Assembly (NCBI RefSeq): GCF_025398335.1
Contig: NZ_JAODOO010000006.1
Coordinates: forward strand, 186,001-250,000
Source: Clostridium sp. CX1
GTDB taxonomy: Bacteria > Bacillota > Clostridia > Clostridiales > Clostridiaceae
Direction of reading: 5' to 3'
Length of the DNA stretch: 64,000 nt
Shown here: positions 44,160-52,639 of the stretch, in pieces
Layout of the letters: each line of letters opens with the position of its first letter
Position numbering within the stretch: position 1 is the stretch's first letter
Translations under genes and position numbers: made by a program
Notes under the pieces: generated by a model
Told to the model about the DNA's origin: nothing
What the model saw: only the letters and a program-made list of their open reading frames with translations
Databases searched by the model: none

Positions 44160-45005
44160 TTATCTCATCTGTACCAATTGCTGTAACACTTCTGCAATAT
44201 CACCGTCAATACCTATGGATTTAGCCGCAATTGCCTCTGGAATATAAAGATCGCCACCTTTATTAAGGGTAATGTAAGTAGCATTTTTCTCCATATTAGT
44301 TAACTTCATAAATGGTGCTTTAATCATCTGATTTCTAGCACCTACACCTAATTCCAGAAAAACTATTTTTTTGCCATGAGCTTTCTTAATAAAATCCTGA
44401 TAAGCATCACAGCTAGTTTGCCAAGACTTGTCCCTTAGAAAATTCCCATCTAGTTCAATATGAACTTGCATCCTGCCGCCACACTCAGGACATTTAGGAA
44501 TAAGATTTGATGAAACTTTTCCATTCTCTTGGCTTTGTGCCATTTTGATTAGTATTTCATCTCCTAAATAAGTTTTATTATGACAACCATGAGAACATTG
44601 CAGATACCTGCAATTACCTTCTATTTCGAAGAGACGCTCCTTTGGAAAACCTGCCAGTGTAAAATGATTATCTATATTGGAGGTAACAACAAAATAGTTT
44701 TTATCTTTCACCAGTTCATAAAGGTTCTTCATAACTGGACTTGCTTCCTTTTTGTATAAAAAGTATTCGAACATACGGCTGAAAAATGCCCACTTCTCTT
44801 CCTGAGAAGGAAATGGATAAAAACATCCCTGTATAATGCTGTGAAAACCGTGAATTTCACGAAAGTCTCCAAAATTCTTTAGAAAAGCTAAGTTTTCTGC
44901 AAAAATATGATAACCTTCCGAAATTGAAAGACCGTTACTTGCGCCGATAACAATGCTATCCGCTTCTTTGATTTTTTTTAAAACTTCATTATATTTCTCT
45001 TCCAT
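44160..45005 (-). CDS. Class M-like sirtuin (SirTM family), first of two
   Basis: A 281-residue Sir2-fold protein. NAD-binding features are IVIGASNGLSISEGY (about 18-32) and TSNIDNHFTLAGFPKERLFEIEGN (about 110-133). Zinc ligands are two Cys in LQCSHGC and two in PKCPECGG. FLELGVGARN is the second nucleotide motif. The sequence pattern follows SirTM (class M) sirtuins, known as protein ADP-ribosyltransferases in staphylococci and streptococci. The residue at the position of the canonical catalytic His (HG) is Glu here (IEGN). No macrodomain or lipoyl-carrier gene, the usual SirTM partners, is present; instead NAD salvage genes follow. Confidence 0.82.
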   Translation of the reverse strand: MEEKYNEVLKKIKEADSIVIGASNGLSISEGYHIFAENLAFLKNFGDFREIHGFHSIIQGCFYPFPSQEEKWAFFSRMFEYFLYKKEASPVMKNLYELVKDKNYFVVTSNIDNHFTLAGFPKERLFEIEGNCRYLQCSHGCHNKTYLGDEILIKMAQSQENGKVSSNLIPKCPECGGRMQVHIELDGNFLRDKSWQTSCDAYQDFIKKAHGKKIVFLELGVGARNQMIKAPFMKLTNMEKNATYITLNKGGDLYIPEAIAAKSIGIDGDIAEVLQQLVQMR

Positions 45006-45058
45006 CTGTAACTCCTCATTTTTATTAAATTTGTGTTGTGGAATGCTCTATACATTTT

Positions 45059-45916
45059 CTACATATGTGAAGCTAAATCACTCAGTACTTGTGCAATATC
45101 AGCATCCATTGTTATTGTTTTATTTATTAAATAATCAGGAGTGGTATCTTCACCTTTATTAATACGAACTAAAAAAGCATTTGGCCAGTTATAAGCCATT
45201 TGAGTAAATGGGTATTTAATTATATTTGGTGTCATAGGTCCAACACCTAGTTCTATGAATACAACTTTTTTATTAGAATTCTCAGCTAAAAATGTCCTAT
45301 ATTTATTAAGTCCATCTTCCCAGAATTCCCCCTCTAAAAAGACAAAGGAACGTATCCAAGGCTCCATTTCCCCGCCACACATTGGGCATCTTGGAATCAG
45401 CTCTGTAGGAACTCTCGTATCCTTAGCACTAGTAGCCATGTTTCTAACAATATCCTCAGCGGGATAAACCTTATCGTGACAGGGTTTTGCACATTGTAAC
45501 CAGTGAGCATCCCCTTGAGGTAGACAAATTTTTTCTTCCGAAAAGAGCTTAGAAAACTGCATATCTTGGTTTGTGGTAATAATAAAATAATTCTTGTCTT
45601 TTATCAGCTTGTGTAAATCCATATAAGTCTGTCCAGGTGGAGTATCAAACATAAGTGTACAGTGTTTAGATAAATAAGCCCATCTTTCTTCGCTTGTTTT
45701 ATATTTATAGTAAAGGGCTTCAAAGTTACCGCGAATCCCATAATTCTTTTCAAATTCACTGAAATTATCAATCCAATACTTGCTATGATTATAAAAATCA
45801 TGACCATTAGCAGTAGACATACCTGATGCACCGCCAACTATAATGGCGTCTGCTTCTTTGATTTTTTGTATTATTGTGTTTATGTTATCTTGATATTGTT
45901 GTTGTATCTGTGACAT
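45059..45916 (-). CDS. Class M-like sirtuin (SirTM family), second of two
   Basis: A 285-residue paralogue of the next gene (same length, same block order): IIVGGASGMSTANGHDFYNHS, TTNQDMQFSKLFSEEKICLPQGDAHWLQC, zinc cysteines in CAKPC and RCPMCGGEM, and FIELGVGPMTPNIIKYPF. Here Gln replaces the catalytic His (LPQGD), as in described SirTM proteins, and the usual NID motif is NQD. It is the first gene of the transcription unit that continues through the second sirtuin, HD protein, truncated nicotinamidase, pncB and nadE. It is divergent from the HxlR regulator. Ribosome site AGGAGG. Confidence 0.84.
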   Translation of the reverse strand: MSQIQQQYQDNINTIIQKIKEADAIIVGGASGMSTANGHDFYNHSKYWIDNFSEFEKNYGIRGNFEALYYKYKTSEERWAYLSKHCTLMFDTPPGQTYMDLHKLIKDKNYFIITTNQDMQFSKLFSEEKICLPQGDAHWLQCAKPCHDKVYPAEDIVRNMATSAKDTRVPTELIPRCPMCGGEMEPWIRSFVFLEGEFWEDGLNKYRTFLAENSNKKVVFIELGVGPMTPNIIKYPFTQMAYNWPNAFLVRINKGEDTTPDYLINKTITMDADIAQVLSDLASHM

Positions 45917-46085
45917 ATTTAATTTTCCTCCTAACGTTATTCATTAATTGGTTAGAGACATTCACTTATATAGCAGCTCATCAAAAACAAATATTAAGAT
46001 ACAGAGCTGTAATGCATTTTTTATTAATGCTTGAACACTGATTTACTTTGTTTCAAATGTATTATATAATCAGTATAGATTTTCA

Positions 46086-46112
46086 AACAAGTATGCACTT
46101 TTTCGACGCATA
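46086..46112. promoter_or_regulatory. Operator-like inverted repeat between sirtuin and HxlR genes
   Basis: AAGTATGC and GCATACT face each other with an 11-nt spacer upstream of the HxlR gene. The same pair is kept in the truncated copy near 37790-37812, and a related AAGTATACAAGTACGC lies before the first HxlR gene. It is a good candidate HxlR binding site controlling the divergent promoters. Confidence 0.5.
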
Positions 46113-46135
46113 CTATCTAGGAGGATAGTGTAAAT

Positions 46136-46471
46136 ATGAAGGAATACAAAGGAGTTGTTGCTGACAGTCAAGACACCTGTTTTGGCTATACACTTTCTAT
46201 TATTAACGGAAAGTGGAAATTGCTAATTATATTTTATTTATCAAAGCACGGGACTGTGCGTTACAACGAATTGCAGCGTATGATAGGTAAAATAACCTAC
46301 AAAACCCTCAGTAGCACATTAAAGGAAATGGAGAGTGATGGCTTAATTCATCGTAAGGAATATCCACAGATTCCTCCAAAGGTCGAATATAGCCTTACTG
46401 AAAAAGGACAAAGTCTTTGGCCCATTATACAGGGAATGTGTCAGTGGGGGGAGCATAATAAAGAAAAATAA
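46136..46471 (+). CDS. HxlR-family transcriptional regulator, second copy
   Basis: A 111-residue winged-helix protein: DTCFGYTLSIINGKWKLLIIFYLSKHG, VRYNELQRMIGKITYKTLSSTLKEMESDGLIHRKEYPQIPPKVEYSLTEKGQSLWPIIQGMCQWG. The conserved Cys in DTCFGY is placed as in redox- or electrophile-sensing HxlR members. It faces the sirtuin-NAD transcription unit and is its likely regulator. Its first 78 bp of code and about 107 bp upstream are duplicated at 37725-37909. The ribosome site AGGAGG lies eleven bases before the ATG. Confidence 0.92.
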   Translation: MKEYKGVVADSQDTCFGYTLSIINGKWKLLIIFYLSKHGTVRYNELQRMIGKITYKTLSSTLKEMESDGLIHRKEYPQIPPKVEYSLTEKGQSLWPIIQGMCQWGEHNKEK

Positions 46472-46517
46472 AAAACATAAGCAATTCTATCCTCTTCAAC
46501 AGCCTAGTCTACCAAAT

Positions 46518-47852
46518 TTACAAAGAGGATACTTTTGCTTTTTTAGGCTTTGATATATTTCCTGCAAAATCTATTGCCTTTACTTCATAACTAAGACCTT
46601 TAAATCTATCTTTCAAGGGTACCTTATCTATATAACTCATTACAAGGTCTTCCTTTTTTCCTTTCTTTCCCTTAAATATTCTATCTACATTAGTAGTAAA
46701 AATTAATTTTTTATCCCTATACACTTCATAACCATATATCCCAATGTTATCACTGGCAGGATACCAAGAAATTAAAAATTTATTTTCTCCCATTTCTATA
46801 ATTTCAACTTTCTTTGGAGCTGTTGGTTTACGGTTTTCTAACTGACCACTTTTAACATATTTTAAATAAGTCTCATGGAAACCTTTATCAATATTATTAG
46901 GACTATAATAATGACAATATGCAAAAGTTATAATGTTATCTACATATGGTTTTTCAATTTCCATCTGTTTTATAAATCGATTGAGCGGAGCACTAGACCA
47001 GTTTAAGTGATTAAAGGTTTCTGTATTAGCCCAAAATAATAACCCTGCTTTGGTGTCTACAGCCTTTCTCAATTCTGCAAACCAGTGATCTACTTCATCT
47101 ATTTTTAACCCTCCGCCGCCAACGGAATCCTGTGGGCAAAATATATCCCCTTTTCCTAAGTCCGTATGCTGAAATAAGTAGGCCCAGTTTTTTGCATATT
47201 CTTCAGCACTTCCATAAACAGAATTCATGAAAGGTGATAACATAAGTGGTAATCGATGGCCTTTTTCTTTTAAATGTTTTAAATTAATATCAATTGCTTT
47301 AGCTAATACAGAAAAATCATCCTTTGTTTTAAAGTTTAGGTTATCTACCTCATATACCCAATACCACCCATAAAAAGCATTAGGATATTTGGAATAGTAT
47401 TTAGTATATAATTCATCGGCTATCTCATTTCCTCTTTCCATTTGAGCATAAAGCCATTTAGGGTTTCTAGGTCCTTTCTTCCACCAATCACTATTAAAAT
47501 TAATGCCTAAAAAAATCTTCATTCCTATTTTCTCTGCATTTCTGAGACACATATCAACAATATCTACACCTGGATATTCCATTTTTCCCCCAGGAATTTT
47601 GGTTGGATAAATAGTTTTGGTTAAATCACCTTCAGTAATAGAAGTGCCTATAATAACGTAATGCATATTACATTCTTTTAAATAATTAAATTCACTTTGC
47701 CATTTTGAATCATTCCACTTTTCCACCATATCATCTTGAATAAATGATCCATCTGCTATAGGATATTTTTTATTAGAATTCTTAATCTTACGTAGCTTTG
47801 ATATTGTCAAGCTATTAGCCATTCTACTAAAGACATCTTTCAAAATTCTCAT
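46518..47852 (-). CDS. DUF4434-like TIM-barrel protein with C-terminal fibronectin-III-like domain
   Basis: A 444-residue protein. Residues about 30-335 read as a glycoside-hydrolase-like barrel (GSFIQDDMVEKWNDSKWQSEFNYLKECNMHYVIIGT, FLGINFNSDWW, GWYWVYEVDN, PFMNSVYGSAEEYAKNWAYLF, PQDSVGGGGLKIDE, FWANTETFNHL), most like DUF4434. From about 345 a beta-sandwich follows (APKKVEIIEMGENKFLISWYPASDNIGIYGYEVYRDKKLI), typical of Fn3. No signal peptide is seen. The ATG at 47852 is taken because AAAGGAT precedes it, though an upstream TTG is possible. The substrate is unknown. Confidence 0.75.
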   Translation of the reverse strand: MRILKDVFSRMANSLTISKLRKIKNSNKKYPIADGSFIQDDMVEKWNDSKWQSEFNYLKECNMHYVIIGTSITEGDLTKTIYPTKIPGGKMEYPGVDIVDMCLRNAEKIGMKIFLGINFNSDWWKKGPRNPKWLYAQMERGNEIADELYTKYYSKYPNAFYGWYWVYEVDNLNFKTKDDFSVLAKAIDINLKHLKEKGHRLPLMLSPFMNSVYGSAEEYAKNWAYLFQHTDLGKGDIFCPQDSVGGGGLKIDEVDHWFAELRKAVDTKAGLLFWANTETFNHLNWSSAPLNRFIKQMEIEKPYVDNIITFAYCHYYSPNNIDKGFHETYLKYVKSGQLENRKPTAPKKVEIIEMGENKFLISWYPASDNIGIYGYEVYRDKKLIFTTNVDRIFKGKKGKKEDLVMSYIDKVPLKDRFKGLSYEVKAIDFAGNISKPKKAKVSSL

Positions 47853-48012
47853 AATATCTTTTAATCCTTTCAAAATTGATGATAACTCACATTTTATAAT
47901 AGTAATTTCATTAAAATACCTAATATGACCTAAATATGCGTGTCAGATTTTAACTACTAATATTATATTTATGTATTAACGTAAAAAACACCAAATAAAA
48001 AGAACTAAAATA

Positions 48013-48047
48013 AAATCCAGTAGTGAAGCTGCTTCACTACTGGATTT
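48013..48047 (-). terminator. Terminator of the P-type ATPase operon
   Basis: A 17-base palindromic pair (AAATCCAGTAGTGAAGC with its complement) around one central base. On the minus strand it is followed by TATTTTAG. It lies just after the 78-residue protein gene. Confidence 0.85.
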
Positions 48048-48073
48048 AGTTTATTAAAGATATTTTTAAAAAT

Positions 48074-48310
48074 CTATCTAAACTTTATTAACTTTCTCAA
48101 AGAAATGCCTTTAATTATATCTTCTCCTGTTTCCTTTTCTTTACCCTTAATATATTCAAAAAAGTGGAACAAAAAATTTTCCCAGTGCTTTAATATTACT
48201 TTTTTTGTTTCTGGTTCCCTGTGAATTAGTTCAAAACTTAAATCAACACACTCTTTTCCTTGAGCAATTAGAGCTCTCATCTTATTTTCTAAATCCTTTA
48301 GTTCTGCCAA
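48074..48310 (-). CDS. Small protein co-encoded with the P-type ATPase
   Basis: A 78-residue helical protein (AELKDLENKMRALIAQGKECVDLSFELIHREPETKKVILKHWENFLFHFFEYI onward) with one Cys and a basic end. It begins with a TTG at 48310 preceded by the very strong GGAGGAGG, and its first 29 bp lie within the end of the ATPase gene, so the two are translationally linked. I do not recognise a family. It is the last gene before the terminator, and an accessory role for the ATPase is inferred from position only. Confidence 0.68.
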   Translation of the reverse strand: MAELKDLENKMRALIAQGKECVDLSFELIHREPETKKVILKHWENFLFHFFEYIKGKEKETGEDIIKGISLRKLIKFR

Positions 48311-50537
48311 TTGTCCTCCTCCTTCTCTTTTTATCTATAGAATAATTCATTAACCTCGAAGAATTGACAACAACACCAAAGGTGCTAAGGTTATGCAAGA
48401 TTGCAGCTGACAATGGAGATATAATTTTTCCCGCACCAAGGATTAACCCAATGGCATTAATTCCAACAGCGAAAATAAAATTCTGTTTTACAACCTCCAT
48501 GGTGTGATTGCTTAATTTGACTAAGGTAACAATCTTCTCAGGATTGTCATCAGCTAGAACAATATCTGCAGACTCAATAGCTACATCAGTACCGCCAGTT
48601 CCCATGGCGATGCCAATATCGGCTTTGGCTAAGGCAGGTGAGTCATTAATTCCCTCTCCTACCATGGTCACAATCTTACCCTCACCCTGGTATTTTTCCA
48701 CTATATTTAATTTTTGCTCAGGTAAAGTATTAGCCCACATCTGATCAAGTCCTAGTTCTTCCTTTATCATTTCCCCAGTTTCAGCACAGTCCCCTGTTAC
48801 CAGTCCAATATTGCATATTCCTTCTTCTCTTAATCCCTTAATGGCTCTATTGCTCTCGTACCTTACTTTATCTTTTACGCCAATCATTCCAATTAACTCA
48901 TTCTCACGGGCTATAAAAAGTACAGTTTGACCAAGCAACTTCATTCGATCAGCTTTTACCCTGTCTTTATTAATATTTATTCCATTATTTTTCATAAAAA
49001 GTTCATTTCCGACCATAACAACACTTTTATTTACAATTCCTTTAACACCCTGACCAATAATAACTACCTGGGTGTCTGTAGGCAATATACTAGCATTGAT
49101 TTCATTTGCTTTTTCTAATATAGCCTTAGCTAGCGGGTGGTTTGTATGATTTTCTACTGAAGCCGCTAATTGTAGTACTAAATCAGCGGAATAATCTTCA
49201 TGCACAGCCTCAATTATTGTTACTACAGATGGGTTACCCTCCGTTAATGTTCCAGTTTTATCAAATAAAACTACATCTGTTTTTCCTACCTTCTCTAAAT
49301 AGTTTCCTCCCCTGATGAGAATACCTCTTTTTGCTGCATTTCCCATGGATGCACTAATTGCCGTAGGAGTAGCTAAACCAGCTGCACATGGACATGCTAC
49401 AATGAGCATAGTCATACTTCTTTTAAAGTCTCTAGTTACCAAATAATTTAGTAATGAAAGTCCTAAGGATAGAGGAACTATTTTCTCAGAATAACGATCT
49501 GCCATATTTTCAATAGGTGCTTTTACCTTGCTGGCTTCGTCAACTAATTGAACAATTCTGGCTATAGAGGTTTCCTTTCCTACTTTTTCTGCCAAAATCT
49601 TTATTGTTCCTTGTTCAACAATAGATCCAGCAAAAACCTTATCACCTTGCTTCTTAGCAACTGGAATTGCCTCACCTGTTATAATTGCCTGGCTGACAGC
49701 AGCCTCACCATCAGTTACTTCACCATCAATTGGTATTTTCTCACCTATATGAACAATAACAATATTACCCTTTTCTATAGATTCTATAGGAACAGATATT
49801 TCTGTTCCGTCTACTAGCAACCATGCCATTTCGTCCTTACCTTGCAGCATTTGCTTTATTGCCTTACGTGATTTATCTAGGGTCATAGTTTGAAACAAAG
49901 TACTTAAATTAACAAGCCACACTACAACCAACCCTGTAATACTTTCCTTTAATAGGAGTGATACTACAGTAGCTGCACTGATTAAAAAGTCGTTGTTCAG
50001 CTTTCTTCTTTTTACAAGGCTCTCTAGTCCGCTTCTGAAAATTGGATATCCTGTAGCTATTGTAGTTAAAGCAGCTAGGTTATTTATTCCAGAAGACCGT
50101 GCCATAGAAGATTTTCCGAAGAAGATTCTCTTTACCGTTAGGGCTAATAATAATCCTCCACTTAAGGTTACCTTTGATATTTGTGATTCAATAGGCAAAT
50201 CCTCAGGCTCAAAAACTTTTGTTTCTTTTGTTTTTCTGTTCAAAGCTTTTTCATGCAGCTTATCAGCTCTTGAAGAAACTACTTTTGAAATCATAGTTTC
50301 TAGGGAACTTCCTATCTCCTGGTAAAGCTTATTGACAGAAATCTGTCTCGAATCAAAGAGAATTAGGGCCTTTCCAGTTTGTGGATTGGCCGTGACAACA
50401 AAAATTTTTTCATTTCTTTTCAATGTGCTTTCTATAGCTTCAGCGAAGTACCTATTGCCTTTAAGTCCTTTAATTCTCACCCGCAGTCTTCCAGGTAAAG
50501 ACTTTACAACCTCCATCCTACAAAAACTCATCCTCAT
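48282..50537 (-). CDS. P1B-type heavy-metal-translocating ATPase
   Basis: A 751-residue P-type ATPase. It has an N-terminal HMA-like region without CxxC (about 1-80), the TGEAIPV phosphatase motif, CPC in IVACPCAAGLATPTA as the transmembrane metal site, DKTGTLTEG with the phosphorylated Asp, NHPLAKAI (HP motif) and the last membrane part with AAILHNLSTFGVVVNSSRL. The hinge motif is GEGINDSPAL, with Glu instead of the usual Asp of GDGxND. It exports or imports a transition metal; the metal is not decided by sequence. The ATG at 50537 is used because AAAGGAG precedes it. It follows the Asn/Tyr-rich protein gene. Confidence 0.92.
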   Translation of the reverse strand: MRMSFCRMEVVKSLPGRLRVRIKGLKGNRYFAEAIESTLKRNEKIFVVTANPQTGKALILFDSRQISVNKLYQEIGSSLETMISKVVSSRADKLHEKALNRKTKETKVFEPEDLPIESQISKVTLSGGLLLALTVKRIFFGKSSMARSSGINNLAALTTIATGYPIFRSGLESLVKRRKLNNDFLISAATVVSLLLKESITGLVVVWLVNLSTLFQTMTLDKSRKAIKQMLQGKDEMAWLLVDGTEISVPIESIEKGNIVIVHIGEKIPIDGEVTDGEAAVSQAIITGEAIPVAKKQGDKVFAGSIVEQGTIKILAEKVGKETSIARIVQLVDEASKVKAPIENMADRYSEKIVPLSLGLSLLNYLVTRDFKRSMTMLIVACPCAAGLATPTAISASMGNAAKRGILIRGGNYLEKVGKTDVVLFDKTGTLTEGNPSVVTIIEAVHEDYSADLVLQLAASVENHTNHPLAKAILEKANEINASILPTDTQVVIIGQGVKGIVNKSVVMVGNELFMKNNGININKDRVKADRMKLLGQTVLFIARENELIGMIGVKDKVRYESNRAIKGLREEGICNIGLVTGDCAETGEMIKEELGLDQMWANTLPEQKLNIVEKYQGEGKIVTMVGEGINDSPALAKADIGIAMGTGGTDVAIESADIVLADDNPEKIVTLVKLSNHTMEVVKQNFIFAVGINAIGLILGAGKIISPLSAAILHNLSTFGVVVNSSRLMNYSIDKKRRRRTIGRTKGFRK

Positions 50538-50641
50538 GATTCTCCTTTGTCTTGGATCTTGTTTAAAATAATGCTTTAAAACATTCATATTTTATTATGT
50601 TTGTTATGTACTTCAGTTATTCAAAAACTATTAGTTGCCCT

Positions 50642-51619
50642 TTAACATTCTTTATTATGGTTTTCGTTTTCACCAAAGCCATACCTCTCGTTGTTGCTTC
50701 CTTCCCATTTAGACTCTGCAAAAATATCCTCGATATCCTCTTTAGCATCAGCAAATATGTTTCTAAACTCATCAGAGGTATTCATTACTCCTTGAACAGC
50801 TTTAACTACAATGGGTCTTAAGGTCCTAGCAACTGATGGAGCTAATATTAATCCAACTGTAGCAATTCCAACGCCTCTAAAGAAATTGTTAACCTTCGGT
50901 CTATTAATAAAGTCTGTTATCATACGCTGATTCCACCAAGAGTTTGGCATCATTCCATAGTTATAGTAAGGGTCATAGCCTCTCATATTGGCGCACCATG
51001 CTCCTACTCTTGGTCTTCCATAAGGTCTAGGCCCTCCATAATAAGGTCTTCTTGGTTCACAACAATCATCGTAGTCATAATCATCATAATAGTTAGGACA
51101 TGGATATCCGTCGCCATAATCATTGCCTGCCCTGTAGTTGCTCGGATAATTATTAGGATAATTGTTTGAGTAATTCATTGAATAATTATTTACATAACCA
51201 TCTCGATAATTGTTTTGATAACCGTTTGGATAATTGTTCATGTAATTTGCTGGATAACTGTTTGGGTAATTCATTGAATAATTGTTTGCATAACCGTTTC
51301 GATAATTCATTCTATCATCACCTCTATAATAATTTCTTGGATTTTGATTGTAATTAGCCTGGTAGGTTGGATCATTGAAACCAGGCCTATTATTTGGATT
51401 GTACTGGTTGTTTTCCCTTGGCCTGTAATTTCTTGAGTTAACCTCTGGTATTCTGTTTTCTGGTTGAATATTTCTCATTTGTCCTTCGTTATAATACGTA
51501 TTCGGGCCTGGATTTACAGATGTATTATTAGGAATAAATTGACTTTCTTGACGATTTACATCTTCATAACCTGCTTTGTTATCTTTGATCTCTCCATTTG
51601 AATTGTTGTTCTCAGACAT
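50642..51619 (-). CDS. Asn/Tyr-rich low-complexity protein with membrane-associated C-terminal domain
   Basis: A 325-residue protein in two parts. Residues 1 to about 195 are low-complexity, rich in Asn, Tyr, Pro and Arg, with repeated NNYPNxY/NNYSMNY units (about 105-165) and then YDDYDYDDCCEPRRPYYGG. Residues about 225-300 form a conserved-looking domain: FINRPKVNNFFRGVG, a hydrophobic segment ATVGLILAPSV, then a long amphipathic acidic helix. It starts with AGGAGG and lies about 105 bp upstream of the metal ATPase start, same strand, so a shared operon is likely. The N-terminal part resembles spore-coat or prion-like sequences; the C-terminal part could anchor it near the ATPase. Confidence 0.75.
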   Translation of the reverse strand: MSENNNSNGEIKDNKAGYEDVNRQESQFIPNNTSVNPGPNTYYNEGQMRNIQPENRIPEVNSRNYRPRENNQYNPNNRPGFNDPTYQANYNQNPRNYYRGDDRMNYRNGYANNYSMNYPNSYPANYMNNYPNGYQNNYRDGYVNNYSMNYSNNYPNNYPSNYRAGNDYGDGYPCPNYYDDYDYDDCCEPRRPYYGGPRPYGRPRVGAWCANMRGYDPYYNYGMMPNSWWNQRMITDFINRPKVNNFFRGVGIATVGLILAPSVARTLRPIVVKAVQGVMNTSDEFRNIFADAKEDIEDIFAESKWEGSNNERYGFGENENHNKEC

Positions 51620-51765
51620 TTTACTACCTCCTTTTTACTGGTATTATTCTCCTCCATCTCATGTAATATTCCTATAATTCATACTTTTTACATAAAGAAA
51701 AATATAATCGAATAACGATACACTTATCAGCTGCCCTCAATATATTAATGTTTTAAATACAAAAA

Positions 51766-51830
51766 TAGTGTGGTGTTTTAACTGCAATTTGATAGGTATA
51801 CAATCAAATTGCAGTTAAAACACCACACTA
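51766..51830 (-). terminator. 28-bp perfect hairpin, terminator of the next minus-strand gene
   Basis: Bases 51766-51793 pair perfectly with 51803-51830 around a 9-nt loop. On the minus strand it is followed by TTTTTGTATTT. It is unusually long for a terminator but is well placed after the 233-residue gene. Confidence 0.8.
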
Positions 51831-51858
51831 GAAACTTCAATATTATATTATAGATTCA

Positions 51859-52560
51859 CTAAGCAGTTTTTATTATCTCTCTCTTTAAAGATATAGTATG
51901 ATTTATACTTTCCGAATTAGCCACTTGTGTAATAACTTCATTTTTTAGAAATTTAATTATTTCGTGTTTCTTGTTCATTAAAATTCCCTGTGCACTTTTT
52001 GATACTTTTTTACTTATGCTGCACTTTATTTCTCCAGTAGTTAACCCTATTGTTGATAAAAAATAATCTCCTGCCTTAAATTTATTAGTGAGCTTTCCTA
52101 ATCCCTTAGGCATAAAACTACTAATGTTTTTTTTCCATAGCTTATCAATAGTTTTTGAAGTTACGCAGCTAATCCCATAAGTTCTAGCCGCTTCATATAT
52201 AAATAAAAAACTATCTTCAATGTTTAATAAATCCGTTACTTTGTTATTATGCAACTTGAAATCAGACTTAATTGGTAACCTCATTAGCTCTTTCTGAATC
52301 TTTTTTTCAATTCTTGAAATGAAGCATTCAAGTTCCTTTTTAGAATATAGTACTTTAACAAATCTTTCTTGAAAACACTTTGGGCTCAATTTTGAAAAAT
52401 CTACTCCCTCGGCAAAGATATCTATCCGATACTCCTTACTCTGAAAAAAATATTCTGTTTCCTCCAAGATGATTTCGAAACATTCTTTAATTGCAAAGTT
52501 ACGTATTGATTCTAATTCTATTTCAGTAATATACTCTAAGGAATAATTTTCTGTTACCAT
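51859..52560 (-). CDS. Protein of unknown function behind a Fur-box-like site
   Basis: A 233-residue soluble, lysine- and glutamate-rich protein. It is mostly helical (SIRNFAIKECFEIILEETEYFFQSKEYRI, KELECFISRIEKKIQKELMRLPI), with a central KAGDYFLSTIGLTTGEIKCSISKKVSKSAQGI stretch. I do not recognise the family; cysteines are scattered (about five) without a metal motif. The ATG at 52560 is preferred over a TTG three codons upstream; the GGAG site is close to it. A Fur-like palindrome sits 65 bp upstream, so iron or zinc control is likely, and the neighbouring metal ATPase operon may be functionally linked. Confidence 0.65.
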   Translation of the reverse strand: MVTENYSLEYITEIELESIRNFAIKECFEIILEETEYFFQSKEYRIDIFAEGVDFSKLSPKCFQERFVKVLYSKKELECFISRIEKKIQKELMRLPIKSDFKLHNNKVTDLLNIEDSFLFIYEAARTYGISCVTSKTIDKLWKKNISSFMPKGLGKLTNKFKAGDYFLSTIGLTTGEIKCSISKKVSKSAQGILMNKKHEIIKFLKNEVITQVANSESINHTISLKREIIKTA

Positions 52561-52624
52561 ATTCTCCAATTCCCTTCAGAAGATTTTAAATTTTATCTTA
52601 AATAGTTTAACATTTTACTTGGAA

Positions 52625-52639
52625 TGATAATCGTTCTCA
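52625..52639. promoter_or_regulatory. Fur/Zur-like operator
   Basis: TGATAATCGTTCTCA is a 7-1-7 palindrome in which five of seven half-site positions match, close to the consensus TGATAATNATTATCA. It lies 65 bp before the 233-residue gene start and beside a possible -10 (TATAAA region). Confidence 0.55.

Noticed and set aside
50642-51619. Asn/Tyr-rich protein as an ordinary spore coat protein
   Set aside because: The N-terminal part alone would fit, but the C-terminal hydrophobic domain and placement before the metal ATPase argue against a simple coat assignment.
51766-51830. 28-bp hairpin as a miniature transposon
   Set aside because: No target duplication or second copy seen; its position and T run on the minus strand fit a terminator.
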